Origin: Chlorobium sp.
GTDB taxonomy: Bacteria; Bacteroidota; Chlorobiia; Chlorobiales; Chlorobiaceae
Reading direction: 5' to 3'
NCBI GenBank assembly: GCA_028282595.1
Contig: JANQHQ010000039.1
Location: forward strand, 38,501-102,500
Length of the DNA stretch: 64,000 bases
Position numbers and translations under genes: made by a program
Shown here: one piece after another, positions 27,476 to 38,041 of the stretch
Position numbering within the stretch: the stretch's first letter is position 1
How the letters are laid out: the number at the start of each line of letters is the position of its first letter
The notes under the pieces: generated by a model
Seen by the model: only the letters and a program-made list of their open reading frames with translations
Told to the model about the DNA's origin: nothing
Database searches by the model: none

Positions 27476-27610
27476 AATATACGAAGAACGCCATTTGCAC
27501 GATTTGCGTTTCAGGGGTCGGGGGACAATGCTATATTGGAATCCGGAATGCGTCCGCGTCCGCATCCGGCGGGCCGATTCCCTCCGGAAATTCAACACCA
27601 TAGTGAACCC

Positions 27611-29053
27611 ATGTCCCCACTTCTCTACGAAATCAATACCAGGGTCTGGCTGCGCCGGCTCTCGGAAAAACATCAGAGAACGATCACCCTCGGCACGGTT
27701 CCCGACAGCGAGTTCGACTTCTTCAAAACATGCAGCTTCGACTTCGTCTGGCTTATGGGCGTCTGGAAACCGAGCCTCTACAGCGAAGCCGTCGCCCGCT
27801 CCCACCCCTGTCTTCGTTCGACGTTTCTCCGCCAGATCGACGACCTCTTCCCGCAGGATATCGCAGCCTCCCCCTACTCGATCACGGACTACCGGCTCAA
27901 CCCCTCCGTCGGGGAGGAAGAGGAACTCGCTTCTTTCCGCAAACGACTCACCGCATCGGGTATCGGGCTCATGCTCGACTTCGTTCCCAACCACATGGCT
28001 CTCGACAACGCCTGGCTCCCGGAACACCCCGAATATTTCGTGCCGGTTTCCTGCGAGGAGCAGGGCACCGACCCCGATGCGTCCTTCGAGTACCGGCACT
28101 GCCGGTACCTCGCTCACGGCAGGGACCCCTACTTCCCTCCCTGGACGGACACCCTGCAGCTCAACTACGCCAATCCGGAGACCCACGACGCGATGAAGAG
28201 CGTTCTGCTCTCCGTCAGCGACCGGTGCGACGCCGTGCGCTGCGACGTCGCCATGCTGGTGCTCAAATCGGTCTTCGACACGACCTGGGGAGCGCTCTCT
28301 GGCCCGATGCCCGGAGAATTCTGGCCCGGAGCCATCGAGACGGTGCGGCGGCGACATCCCGGCTTCCTGTTTCTTGCAGAATCGTACTGGGACAAGGAGT
28401 GGGAGCTCCAGCAGCACGGCTTCGACTTCACCTACGACAAGACCTTCTACGACCATATCACGGCGCACCCGGTCGCCGTAACGAAACTCAAGGAGCACCT
28501 GAACGCCGAATGGCCCTATCACTCGCGTCTCTGCCGCTTCATCGAAAACCATGACGAAGAGCGCGCCGCCCGCAAGCTCGGACCCAACCACGCGGCAGCG
28601 GCCCTGGTCCTCCTGACGACTCCCGGCATGCACCTGATCCACCAGGGCCAGATGGAAGGGCTGAAAACCCGGTTACCCGTACAGCTTCTCCGCCAGGCCA
28701 ACGAACCATTCAGCGGGGAAATGGCGGAGCTCTACCTGAAGCTGTTCGCCCTCGTCGACCGCGAGCTCTTCCGCGAAGGGCGAATCGAAACGCTGGACCT
28801 GGCGGCCTCGGGACCCTCCGGTTGCATCGCCTACTTGAGGCGTCACCGCGACGAGGCGGCATTCGTCGTCTGCAATTTCAGCTCGACCGGGGTCGAGCTC
28901 CCGGTCGAGCACGAGCTCCTGGGGAAAACAGCGGAAAAAGACCTGCGGCTCTTCAGCACCGCCCGTGCGGACAAAAAAACCGAAACCGCGCATTCCGGCT
29001 CCGGCGTCCGGCTCCGGCTCTCCCCGCACGAAGGGATCGTCCTGCTTGTCTGA
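27611..29053 (+). CDS. GH13 (alpha-amylase family) glycoside hydrolase or transferase
   Basis: The 480-residue protein is a GH13 barrel enzyme without accessory domains. Conserved regions are GLMLDFVPNHMALDN (region I), CDAVRCDVAMLV (region II, nucleophile Asp), FLFLAESYWDKEW (region III, acid/base Glu) and FIENHDEERAA (region IV, Asp). All three catalytic carboxylates are present. It lacks a signal peptide and so acts on cytoplasmic alpha-glucans, probably in glycogen or maltose metabolism; the exact reaction cannot be told from the sequence. The ATG of MSPLLYEINTRVWL is used because the upstream frame runs through a MITE. Confidence 0.85.
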   Translation: MSPLLYEINTRVWLRRLSEKHQRTITLGTVPDSEFDFFKTCSFDFVWLMGVWKPSLYSEAVARSHPCLRSTFLRQIDDLFPQDIAASPYSITDYRLNPSVGEEEELASFRKRLTASGIGLMLDFVPNHMALDNAWLPEHPEYFVPVSCEEQGTDPDASFEYRHCRYLAHGRDPYFPPWTDTLQLNYANPETHDAMKSVLLSVSDRCDAVRCDVAMLVLKSVFDTTWGALSGPMPGEFWPGAIETVRRRHPGFLFLAESYWDKEWELQQHGFDFTYDKTFYDHITAHPVAVTKLKEHLNAEWPYHSRLCRFIENHDEERAARKLGPNHAAAALVLLTTPGMHLIHQGQMEGLKTRLPVQLLRQANEPFSGEMAELYLKLFALVDRELFREGRIETLDLAASGPSGCIAYLRRHRDEAAFVVCNFSSTGVELPVEHELLGKTAEKDLRLFSTARADKKTETAHSGSGVRLRLSPHEGIVLLV

Positions 29054-29109
29054 CAGGCGACGGGAGAATATCCGGCTACCGGCCGGACGTTGGAGAGTTT
29101 ACGAAGCGG

Positions 29110-29670
29110 ATGTACATTACGGTAAGCCCATCCTCGGGCGACAACCGATACAGCCTCATGCACGACTACCGAAGACTGCTCAAAGGCGAGGTCCTCATCG
29201 ACCTGTTCTGTCTCGACAACGAGGTCACCGGCGTTTCCGGCGAAATATTCATTGCCGCGCCCGCGGCGGCCGTCTGGAACTCCCTGACCAACTACGACAA
29301 CTTGCACAAAACGCTTCCCAAGGTTATTGCAAGCCGGGTGATCGAAAAACGCGGACGCGAAATCGTTATCGATCAGACCGGCAGAACGGGGATATTGATT
29401 TTCGAAAGAACCGTACAGTTCCGCCTCAGGGTCATCGAGGAATACATCAGAAAAATCGCGTTCGAGCAGATCAGCGGCGATTTTCACATCTATCACGGAG
29501 AATGGCGGCTCGAAACCATTCCGGAAAACGAGGGAACGCTCCTGCACTACCATGCGGAGATCAAGCCCCGGTTCTTCGCGCCACCGATACTCGTCAATTT
29601 CGTTCAGCGCCAGGACCTTCCCGGAATACTGATGGCGCACAAACGACACGCGGAAGCGGAAACCTGCTGA
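29110..29670 (+). CDS. START/SRPBCC (Coq10-like polyketide-cyclase fold) protein, paralogue 1
   Basis: This 186-residue protein is an SRPBCC fold: IFIAAPAAAVWNSLTNYDNLHKTLPKVIASRVIEK is the N-terminal strand/helix signature of the polyketide-cyclase/Coq10 group. It continues with IDQTGRTGILIFERTVQF, FEQISGDFHIYHGEWRLE and FVQRQDLP near the end. Such proteins bind hydrophobic ligands in a deep pocket. No signal peptide. It is the first of three tandem paralogues. A second ATG at 29158 (MHDYRRLL) is possible. The ligand is unknown; quinones or pigments would be reasonable guesses in this organism. Confidence 0.8.
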   Translation: MYITVSPSSGDNRYSLMHDYRRLLKGEVLIDLFCLDNEVTGVSGEIFIAAPAAAVWNSLTNYDNLHKTLPKVIASRVIEKRGREIVIDQTGRTGILIFERTVQFRLRVIEEYIRKIAFEQISGDFHIYHGEWRLETIPENEGTLLHYHAEIKPRFFAPPILVNFVQRQDLPGILMAHKRHAEAETC

Positions 29671-29721
29671 ACCGCCGAAGTCCGGGCGAACAGGAAACCA
29701 TCCATCAACGAAGAAGTACCT

Positions 29722-30405
29722 ATGCAATCCACGCTTCCGATCGCACTCGCGATCATCACCTGCCTTTGCGCTCCGGCAGGTCTTGTTTCAGCCGATCCCG
29801 CTCCGCCGGTTCCCCCTGAAGCCCGCTCCAGACTGCTCGAAGAAAAAACCGTCGTCGAGCTGCACCGCGGCGACGACGACGTCATCGACATCTCGGGGCT
29901 GATCTACATCCGCGCCGCCCGGGAAACGATCTGGGAGATCATCTCCGATTACAACAACCTCGCCGGAACCCTGCCCAAGGTGAGGGAAAGCCGGGTCGTA
30001 TCCGAAAACGGCAACGTGAAAATCGTCGACCAGACCAGCAAGACCGGCGTGCTTTTCGTCAGAATCAAGTTCCGCGCGCTCTCGGAAGTGACCGAAATCT
30101 ATCCGGAGAAACTCGCTTTCGAATTGATCGCGGGGGATTTCGAGCTCTTCAGCGGCGCCTGGCATCTCGTGCCATGGGAAGAGGGAACGCTCGTCTCCTG
30201 GTCCGCCAGGGTCAAACCCGTGTTTTCCGCACCGGGATTCATTGTGGACGCGGTTCAGAAACGGGATCTGCGGCAACTGCTTGAAGCGATCCGGGAACTC
30301 GCCGAAGCCGAATCCCCGGCGGACGATCCCGCGCAACCGACCGGAGAGAGCGCCGCTTTCCCGCAACCGGCGGCGCCCGCCGGCGAAACCGCCTCCTCTC
30401 CATGA
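29722..30405 (+). CDS. START/SRPBCC protein, paralogue 2 (exported)
   Basis: This 227-residue protein has a Sec signal peptide (LPIALAIITCLCAPAGLVSA, cleavage about residue 24), so unlike its neighbours it works in the periplasm. The domain follows: YIRAARETIWEIISDYNNLAGTLPKVRESRVV, VDQTSKTGVLFVRIKF, FELIAGDFELFSGAWHL and VQKRDLRQLLEAI. It matches paralogues 1 and 3 block by block. The C-terminal 35 residues are Pro/Ala-rich and disordered. Its stop overlaps the next start by 4 bp (ATGA), so translation of paralogues 2 and 3 is coupled. Confidence 0.8.
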   Translation: MQSTLPIALAIITCLCAPAGLVSADPAPPVPPEARSRLLEEKTVVELHRGDDDVIDISGLIYIRAARETIWEIISDYNNLAGTLPKVRESRVVSENGNVKIVDQTSKTGVLFVRIKFRALSEVTEIYPEKLAFELIAGDFELFSGAWHLVPWEEGTLVSWSARVKPVFSAPGFIVDAVQKRDLRQLLEAIRELAEAESPADDPAQPTGESAAFPQPAAPAGETASSP

Positions 30406-30956
30406 CGAAAACGCGAAACGACAGCCTGTCCGACAGCCTGCGCCGGAAGCTTTTGCAGGGAGAGGCGCACGTCGAGGTATCCTTCGGGGAGGACGACTTC
30501 ATTCACGCGGAAGGGGGGATTTTCGTCGAGTCCTCCCCCGAAGCCGTATGGAAGATACTGACCGACTACGACAACCTTGCACGCACCATTCCGAAAGTCG
30601 CCGAAAGCCGGCTCGTGGAGGAGAGGGGAAGCGAAAAAATCATCGATCAGACCGGCAGAAGCAGTATCCTCTTTTTCGAGGCCTCGGTCCACATCCTGCT
30701 CAGGGTCAGGGAGCGCTTTCCCGAAAGTCTCGACTTCGAACAGATCGAGGGCGATTTCAGGGTCTATCGGGGTGCATGGCGCTTCGAACCCGAGGCAGAC
30801 GGCCGGGGGGTTTTCGTCTTGTGGCGGGCGCATCTGAAAACCGGCTTCTTCGTACCGTCCTTTCTCGTCAGTTTCGTGCAGCGCCAGGACCTGCCGACCG
30901 TTCTTCTGGAGATCAAACGCCTCGCTGAAACCGGCGACGCACCGAAACAAACCTGA
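30402..30956 (+). CDS. START/SRPBCC protein, paralogue 3
   Basis: This 184-residue cytoplasmic paralogue has the pattern IFVESSPEAVWKILTDYDNLARTIPKVAESRLVEE, then IDQTGRSSILFFEASV, FEQIEGDFRVYRGAWRFE and FVQRQDLPTVLLEI. It is closer to paralogue 1 (NFVQRQDLPG, EQISGDF) than to paralogue 2. It starts inside the last codons of paralogue 2 and ends 19 bp before a reductase-like gene, so all four are likely one transcript. No ligand-specific residues can be recognised from the sequence alone. Confidence 0.8.
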   Translation: MTKTRNDSLSDSLRRKLLQGEAHVEVSFGEDDFIHAEGGIFVESSPEAVWKILTDYDNLARTIPKVAESRLVEERGSEKIIDQTGRSSILFFEASVHILLRVRERFPESLDFEQIEGDFRVYRGAWRFEPEADGRGVFVLWRAHLKTGFFVPSFLVSFVQRQDLPTVLLEIKRLAETGDAPKQT

Positions 30957-30975
30957 AACACAGTCACTGCAAGCC

Positions 30976-32007
30976 ATGTCGAAACCAGTCTGCGTCACCG
31001 GAGCTTCCGGCTTCATCGCCGCCCACATCGTCAAACAGCTTCTGGACAGGGGGTACGCCGTCAGGGGCACGGTGCGGGACGACGGCGCCTCGCCGAAATA
31101 CGCTTTCCTGCGCGACCTGCCGGGCGCGGCTGACCGGCTCGAGCTCTTCCGGGCCGACCTGCTCGAGGAGGGCTCCTACGACCGGGCCGTCGAACCGTGC
31201 ACGGCCGTCATCCACACGGCCAGTCCCTACCGGGTCAACGTCGGCGATCCGGAAAAAGAGCTGCTGGAGCCCGCCGTGAACGGCACCCGGAACGTGCTCG
31301 ACACCTGCGCGCGAACGACGGGCGTGGAACGTGTCGTGCTGACCTCCTCGGTCGCGGCCGTGACGGACGAACCCGATCCGTCCCGGGTGCTCGACGAAAA
31401 CGACTGGAACACCCGTTCCTCGCTCCGGCGCAACCCCTACCACTACTCCAAGGTGGAAGCCGAACGGCTTGCCTGGGAGTACATGCGGAAAAACCGTCCG
31501 CGCTTCGACCTGGTCGTGATCAACCCTTTCATGGTAACCGGCCCTTCCCTCGGCCCCTCCCTCAACACGACGAACGCCATGCTGCGCGACATCGTCAGGG
31601 GTGTCTATCCGGCCATCTTCGATCTGGTCTGGGGGTTCGTCGACGTCCGGGATACGGCCGCCGCCCACGTCGCCGCGCTCGAAACGAAGCGCGCAGAGGG
31701 TCGCTATCTCTGTTCCGGAGACTCCCTGCACATGCGCGATCTCGTCCTTCTGCTGAGGGAAAACGGTTTCGACCCCTACGGCAAGCTTCCCCGTCTCGAT
31801 CTCTCCTCGCCGGCCGGCAGCGCGGCGGTCCGGCTCCTCTCACGCCTGCAGCCCAGAGATACCGGCGTCTACCTCAGAACGCATGTCGGCCGCGCCATAC
31901 GCTACGATACCGCGAAAATCAGAAAGGATCTCGGCATGCACTTCATGCCGTCGAAAGAAAGCATCCTCGAAGCCGTGAAAGATCTCCGGCGATGGGGTCA
32001 TTTGTAA
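30976..32007 (+). CDS. NAD(P)-dependent epimerase/reductase (dihydroflavonol-4-reductase-like)
   Basis: The 343-residue extended short-chain dehydrogenase begins VCVTGASGFIAAHIVKQLLDRG (Rossmann GxxGxxA/G loop). It has the catalytic Ser in VVLTSSVAAVTDE and the catalytic Tyr/Lys in NPYHYSKVEAERLAWEY. The substrate segment VINPFMVTGPSLGPSLNTTN follows the dihydroflavonol-reductase group. Bacterial members reduce diverse carbonyls. It lies directly after the three START-fold genes and is probably in their operon, so a shared hydrophobic substrate or product is an inference worth holding. It converges on a minus-strand glycosyltransferase. Confidence 0.82.
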   Translation: MSKPVCVTGASGFIAAHIVKQLLDRGYAVRGTVRDDGASPKYAFLRDLPGAADRLELFRADLLEEGSYDRAVEPCTAVIHTASPYRVNVGDPEKELLEPAVNGTRNVLDTCARTTGVERVVLTSSVAAVTDEPDPSRVLDENDWNTRSSLRRNPYHYSKVEAERLAWEYMRKNRPRFDLVVINPFMVTGPSLGPSLNTTNAMLRDIVRGVYPAIFDLVWGFVDVRDTAAAHVAALETKRAEGRYLCSGDSLHMRDLVLLLRENGFDPYGKLPRLDLSSPAGSAAVRLLSRLQPRDTGVYLRTHVGRAIRYDTAKIRKDLGMHFMPSKESILEAVKDLRRWGHL

Positions 32008-32034
32008 CACGCATCGCCGGGGGTTCCTCCTCCT

Positions 32035-33096
32035 TCATCGCGGGGAGCGTCGCCGGAAAAGAATGGAAAGGGGTTCTCCCCTGAAGAGTTCCCTGTCAGG
32101 CACGCTTCTCGCGGCCTGAACCGTTCTGCGCTTCTTCACGATGGCCGCCGCCCGCACCAGGTTGTCCCCGAGAGCTTTCAGAACCGCCCCGGCCGACCGC
32201 AAACCGTCCGTTCCGCGAAAAAGGAAGCCCGCCGCCGCGAGCAACTCCAGAAAAAACCGTAGCGGGAGCACCCAGACAAGGGAGCGGAGTTCCATGTTCT
32301 TCAGGAGCATGGCGATGTTGTTGCGATGGTTGAAATACCGTTTCCTGAAGGAACCCGCACCGAGCGTCGCGCCGCCCTCGTGGTAGGCCACCGAGTCCGG
32401 AACCGAAACGATCCTGCCCCCGGCAAGCCGGAGCCGCCAGCAGAGGTCGATCTCCTCCATGTGCATGAAAAACTCCTCGTCGAATCCCCCGAGAGCGGCC
32501 ACGCTCTCGCGCCGCGCGAACATCGCCGTCCCCGAGGCCCAGAAAATTTCCTTCGGGTCGTCGTACTGCCCCTCGTCCTGTTCGATGGCGAGGAACGTCC
32601 GGCCCAGGCAGAACGGATAGCCGAGCCGGTCGATGCGGCCGCCCGCCGCCCCGGCGTAATCGAAGCGCCGCTCTCCTCTCCTGAACGCGGAAAGGGAAAG
32701 AATTTTAGGCTGGCATGCCTCGACGGAGGAGTCGTTCGAAACGGCCTCCACGAGCGGAAGAAGCCATGTCCGCTCGACGAGGGTGTCGTCGTTCAGGAAC
32801 ACGACGTACTCCGCCGACGAGGAAAAGAGAGCGCTGTTGCATCCCCCCGCGTACCCCCTGTTGGTATCGTGGATGATCACCCTCAGACGGTCGAATCGGC
32901 CGGAAAGAGACCCGATCCCGCTCTCACCGCTGGCGTTGTCCACCACGCAGACGCTCATCGCCGGATAGCGGGTTTCGGCGAGTGCGCCGAGACAGCGTTC
33001 GAGCATCGCGCTGTCCCGGTGGTGCGGTATGATAACCTCGACCGGCGGCAGGCGCTCGTTTTTCCCTGCGGGATATGTGGACGGATTCTCGCTCAT
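32035..33096 (-). CDS. Glycosyltransferase family 2 (rhamnosyltransferase-like)
   Basis: The 353-residue protein has the GT2 fold: VEVIIPHHRDSAMLERCLGAL, NRGYAGGCNSALFSSSAEYVVFLNDDTLVERTWL with the DxD-like NDD metal site, ASGTAMFARRESVAALGGFDEEFFMHMEEIDLCWRL and a C-terminal hydrophobic segment (SLVWVLPLRFFLELLAAAGFLF) that should anchor it to the membrane. The pattern resembles rhamnosyltransferases of O-antigen and exopolysaccharide synthesis. The frame is open upstream into trpA; the ATG of MSENPSTYPAG at 33094-33096, 26 bp after the trpA stop, is preferred. Confidence 0.85.
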   Translation of the reverse strand: MSENPSTYPAGKNERLPPVEVIIPHHRDSAMLERCLGALAETRYPAMSVCVVDNASGESGIGSLSGRFDRLRVIIHDTNRGYAGGCNSALFSSSAEYVVFLNDDTLVERTWLLPLVEAVSNDSSVEACQPKILSLSAFRRGERRFDYAGAAGGRIDRLGYPFCLGRTFLAIEQDEGQYDDPKEIFWASGTAMFARRESVAALGGFDEEFFMHMEEIDLCWRLRLAGGRIVSVPDSVAYHEGGATLGAGSFRKRYFNHRNNIAMLLKNMELRSLVWVLPLRFFLELLAAAGFLFRGTDGLRSAGAVLKALGDNLVRAAAIVKKRRTVQAARSVPDRELFRGEPLSILFRRRSPR

Positions 33097-33122
33097 GCTC
33101 GGGATGCCGTGAGCGGCTCGGG

Positions 33123-33926
33123 TCAGGCGAGCCTTTTCCAGAATTCGCCCGCTTTCAGGGCGGCCTCCTCCGGTGTCGCCGCATCCGCGATAGCTTGCAG
33201 GAGCGCGGAGCCGACAACGGCGCCGTCGGCCAGCTTCCAGATTCTTCGGACTCTCTCGCGGTCCTTGATCCCGAAACCGACAACGTATTTCTTCGCGGTG
33301 TTCTCGCGCACCCTCGCCAGGTAGTCTTCCACGCCGTCCGCTGCAGGCCCGGCGGCAAGCTTTCCGGTCCCCGTGACGGCGTTGACCGCCAGACAATAGG
33401 AAAAATCGGTCGAAAGGCCGTCGATCATGCGGATTCTTTCGGGAGGCGTCACAGGCGAAACGAGAAACACCACCGACAGTCCGAATCCTTTCGCGCGTTC
33501 GAGAAAGTCGGTCGCTTCCTCCGGAGGCAGATCGGGGATCAACAGTCCGTCGACACCCGCTTCGGCGGCGGCGCCGAGAAAACAGTCCCCCCCGTAGGCG
33601 ATGAGGGGATTGCAGTAGCCCATCAGGAGGATCGGCGCCGTGACGGGACGGCAGCCCTCGCCCGCGCGCGCTTTTCCGACCAGATCGAGCAGTCCGGAAA
33701 TGTGCACCCCGTTCCGGATCGCTATCCTCGCCGCCTCCTGGATGACCGGCCCGTCGCCGATGGGGTCCGAAAACGGCATGCCGAGCTCGATTATGTCCGC
33801 CCCGTTGTCCTGGAGCGCCTCGAGCACGGGAAGCGTCGATCCGGGAACGGGATATTCGGGCATGAGGTAGGCGATGAGATACTTCTTCTCCTCGCGCATC
33901 AACCGGGAAATTCTGTTTGTCTCCAT
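33123..33926 (-). CDS. trpA: Tryptophan synthase alpha subunit
   Basis: The 267-residue TIM-barrel subunit cleaves indole-3-glycerol phosphate to indole, which is channelled to TrpB. The catalytic Glu and Asp are in ADIIELGMPFSDPIGDGPVIQ, loop 6 and the phosphate site are in YVVGFGIKDRERVRR and DGAVVGSAL. The ATG of METNRISRLM is chosen because the family starts near this helix and the longer frame continues through another gene. It follows the CPBP protease gene by 8 bp on the same strand. trpB is 11.5 kb away on the other strand, so the two subunits are not co-transcribed here. Confidence 0.95.
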   Translation of the reverse strand: METNRISRLMREEKKYLIAYLMPEYPVPGSTLPVLEALQDNGADIIELGMPFSDPIGDGPVIQEAARIAIRNGVHISGLLDLVGKARAGEGCRPVTAPILLMGYCNPLIAYGGDCFLGAAAEAGVDGLLIPDLPPEEATDFLERAKGFGLSVVFLVSPVTPPERIRMIDGLSTDFSYCLAVNAVTGTGKLAAGPAADGVEDYLARVRENTAKKYVVGFGIKDRERVRRIWKLADGAVVGSALLQAIADAATPEEAALKAGEFWKRLA

Positions 33927-33934
33927 GCGGAAGA

Positions 33935-34627
33935 TCAGCCGAAAATAAGTTTTGGTATAACGAAAATGTCCAGAATCAGGGATACCATCGTCATCAGATG
34001 CAACAGAACGCTTCCCCAGACGTTCTTGTGCCTGAGCACGACGTAGCCGCCGATGATCCCGATCGGCAAGGCCATCATCGCCATCAGGGCCCGCTCGAAC
34101 ATGCCGACGGGCGCTACGGCGAAATGGTTGACGGTATAGAACAGCGCCGTCAGAAACACCGTCAGATGCCGGTTGAAACCCCGCTCTATCATCGCCGAGA
34201 ACATGATGCCCCGCCACAGGAACTCCTCGGCCAGGATCAGCACCGGAAACACGTAGAGCAGCGACCGCCCGACAAGCAGCATCTCCATTTCCGCCATCGG
34301 GGTACCGCCGTTGGTGTAGTAGATCACGGTGTTTATGATATCCATGAGAAAGAGGAAGAAGCCCGCGATCCCGCCCCAGAAGAGCGTTCCCTTCAGGTTG
34401 CCGCCGGAAAGATACATCCGTTCCCACTCTCCGTACTTCGCTCCCCGGTAGAACACGATACCGAAGGAACCCAGGACGTAGAGCGCGAGAGCCGGCCACT
34501 CCATCAGCGGGGTGAAATGTCCGACAAGGCCCGTGAGCCAGATCAGCGCCATCAGGCCGAAGGAGAGTTTCAGGCGACTGTCGAGGCCGTCTATGGGAGG
34601 GAAGAATCCCGTTTTCACCGGTTTCAT
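33935..34627 (-). CDS. CPBP-family intramembrane metalloprotease-like protein
   Basis: This 230-residue protein has about seven hydrophobic segments and the CPBP (Rce1-like) signature ILAEEFLWRGIMFS, holding the paired glutamates and the Arg (EExxxR), followed by NHFAVAPVG and VLLHLMT, where conserved His residues complete the metal site. CPBP members cleave membrane-bound peptides or act as regulatory scaffolds. It directly precedes trpA with an 8-bp gap but no functional link to tryptophan synthesis is evident. Confidence 0.85.
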   Translation of the reverse strand: MKPVKTGFFPPIDGLDSRLKLSFGLMALIWLTGLVGHFTPLMEWPALALYVLGSFGIVFYRGAKYGEWERMYLSGGNLKGTLFWGGIAGFFLFLMDIINTVIYYTNGGTPMAEMEMLLVGRSLLYVFPVLILAEEFLWRGIMFSAMIERGFNRHLTVFLTALFYTVNHFAVAPVGMFERALMAMMALPIGIIGGYVVLRHKNVWGSVLLHLMTMVSLILDIFVIPKLIFG

Positions 34628-34688
34628 GGATCATGCACGTTCTGGGTTGGGAAAAAACACACTGTCGACAGCGAACGGAAACGCGCCG

Positions 34689-35369
34689 TCACGTATAGTC
34701 GGGGCGCCGCTCATAGGCAATCGGATCCTCTACGCCCGCGTTGCGGAAGGCTCTCAGCCTGCGGGCGCAACTGTCGCAGACACCGCACGCCTTCCCCTCG
34801 CTCTTGTAACACGACCAGGTGTGGACAAAGGGCGCGTCGAGTTCCACGCCTTTCCTGACAATATCCGTTTTGCCGAGTTCGATGAGGGGCGTCTGGATCT
34901 CAATCGCGCTGTCCGGCCTGGTCCCGAGCGCCACCGCCCTGTTGAAGGCCTGGTAAAACATCTGCCGGCAATCGGGATACCCGGAGGAATCCTCCTCGAC
35001 CGCCCCGATAAAAACCTTGTTCGCGCCGATCACCTCGGACCACCCCACAGCCATCGAAAGAAAGCTCGCGTTCCTGAACGGGACGTAGCTCGAAGGGATC
35101 TCCGACGATTCCAGATCGGCGTCCTCGACCGGTATGGCCGCATCGGTCAGCGAAGAGCCGCCGATCGCCGCCAGGTACCCGGCATCGACTTCGAGACGCC
35201 GCCCGATATCGTAATGGGCGCAGATATCGCGGAACGAGGCCAGCTCTTTCTGCCAGGTGCGCTGCCCGTAGTTGACGTGCATCGCCGCAAGCTCGTAGCC
35301 GAGATAGTCCGCAAGCGCTGTTACGACAAGACTGTCCATGCCGCCACTCAACAACACAACGGCTCTCAT
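34689..35369 (-). CDS. queC: 7-cyano-7-deazaguanine (preQ0) synthase
   Basis: The 226-residue enzyme converts 7-carboxy-7-deazaguanine to preQ0 using ATP and ammonia, on the route to queuosine in tRNA. It begins [17 protein letters not shown], the PP-loop SGGxDS motif for ATP. It has [16 protein letters not shown] and the C-terminal zinc-binding cluster [23 protein letters not shown] with four Cys. Length is normal. It lies alone between groEL and the CPBP gene on the minus strand. Confidence 0.95.
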   Translation of the reverse strand: MRAVVLLSGGMDSLVVTALADYLGYELAAMHVNYGQRTWQKELASFRDICAHYDIGRRLEVDAGYLAAIGGSSLTDAAIPVEDADLESSEIPSSYVPFRNASFLSMAVGWSEVIGANKVFIGAVEEDSSGYPDCRQMFYQAFNRAVALGTRPDSAIEIQTPLIELGKTDIVRKGVELDAPFVHTWSCYKSEGKACGVCDSCARRLRAFRNAGVEDPIAYERRPDYT

Positions 35370-35426
35370 GAAAACAGATCGGTTACCGGTTCGAAAAATT
35401 TTTCTTCAAGGTAGGCATTTCTCAAT

Positions 35427-35459
35427 AAAAAAAGCCACCCCGTTGTGCCGGGGTGGCTT
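35427..35459 (-). terminator. Terminator of the groESL operon
   Basis: On the minus strand GCCACCCCGG pairs with the CGGGGTGGC arm (9 bp) and is followed by a run of seven U. It lies 24 bp past the groEL stop. Confidence 0.9.
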
Positions 35460-35482
35460 GTTCTGCCGGAAGACCGGGCGCA

Positions 35483-37461
<1,979 letters not shown>

Positions 37462-37538
37462 CTTTTCTTCGTACGTTTAGTGTTAAGGATATGCTGTGAC
37501 GGCGCGCGAACGCGCCGCGGCAGATCGCCTGCCCGCTG

Positions 37539-37565
37539 TTAGCACTCTCGTTTGTCGAGTGCTAA
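37539..37565 (-). promoter_or_regulatory. CIRCE operator (HrcA-binding site) of groESL
   Basis: TTAGCACTC, nine bases, then GAGTGCTAA: an exact match to the CIRCE inverted repeat. The HrcA repressor binds it under normal conditions and is inactivated on heat shock. The site is 77 bp upstream of groES, where it would also lie in the 5' untranslated RNA. Confidence 0.95.
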
Positions 37566-37691
37566 CAGCATGACAAATATTAAAAAAAATTACATTCCCG
37601 CCAAATACTTTATCGCTCCCGCAAATGGAACGATAATCCGGTGGAACGTGTTTTTTTATATTTAGTTACAACAACCACCAACCGCTGACTT

Positions 37692-37982
37692 ATGGATGAG
37701 GAGCTCTACAGAACCATCGGAAAAATCGCGGCGGAAAAGTACGAAAGCCTCGCTTCGAAACTGAAAGACGACACCGCGACGAAAGAAGACCGGCAGAATT
37801 TCGAACTGCTGAGGGAAATCATAGCACTGGCGAAAAACAGGCTGACGGTCGCCCGAAACGAAAAGATAGCCGAACAGGGCGGCGATGTCTGGGTGGAACG
37901 AACCTCCAGATCGCACTTTCCCCACATACGGCTTCACGGTGGAGCGCTGGAAGACGACCCCCCTCCCCACGGCTTCGAATAA
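37692..37982 (+). CDS. Small hypothetical protein
   Basis: A 96-residue soluble, highly charged protein (MDEELYRTIGKIAAEKYESLASKLKDDTATKEDRQNFELL...). The first 60 residues look like two amphipathic helices; the C-terminal part is disordered and has two His (HFPHIRLHGG). I do not recognise the family. It is oriented away from groES and converges on uvrA 59 bp later, and its upstream 230 bp include the CIRCE region, so a shared divergent promoter is possible. Confidence 0.6.
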   Translation: MDEELYRTIGKIAAEKYESLASKLKDDTATKEDRQNFELLREIIALAKNRLTVARNEKIAEQGGDVWVERTSRSHFPHIRLHGGALEDDPPPHGFE

Positions 37983-38041
37983 CCCTCCGTCCCTTTCCTT
38001 CCGCCCCGTTTCGTATTTCCGGGAAAAGGGTTCCGCGCGCG

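Noticed and set aside
27350..27610. N-terminal extension of the GH13 protein
   Set aside because: The extension runs through a MITE; the ATG at 27611 gives a normal GH13 start.
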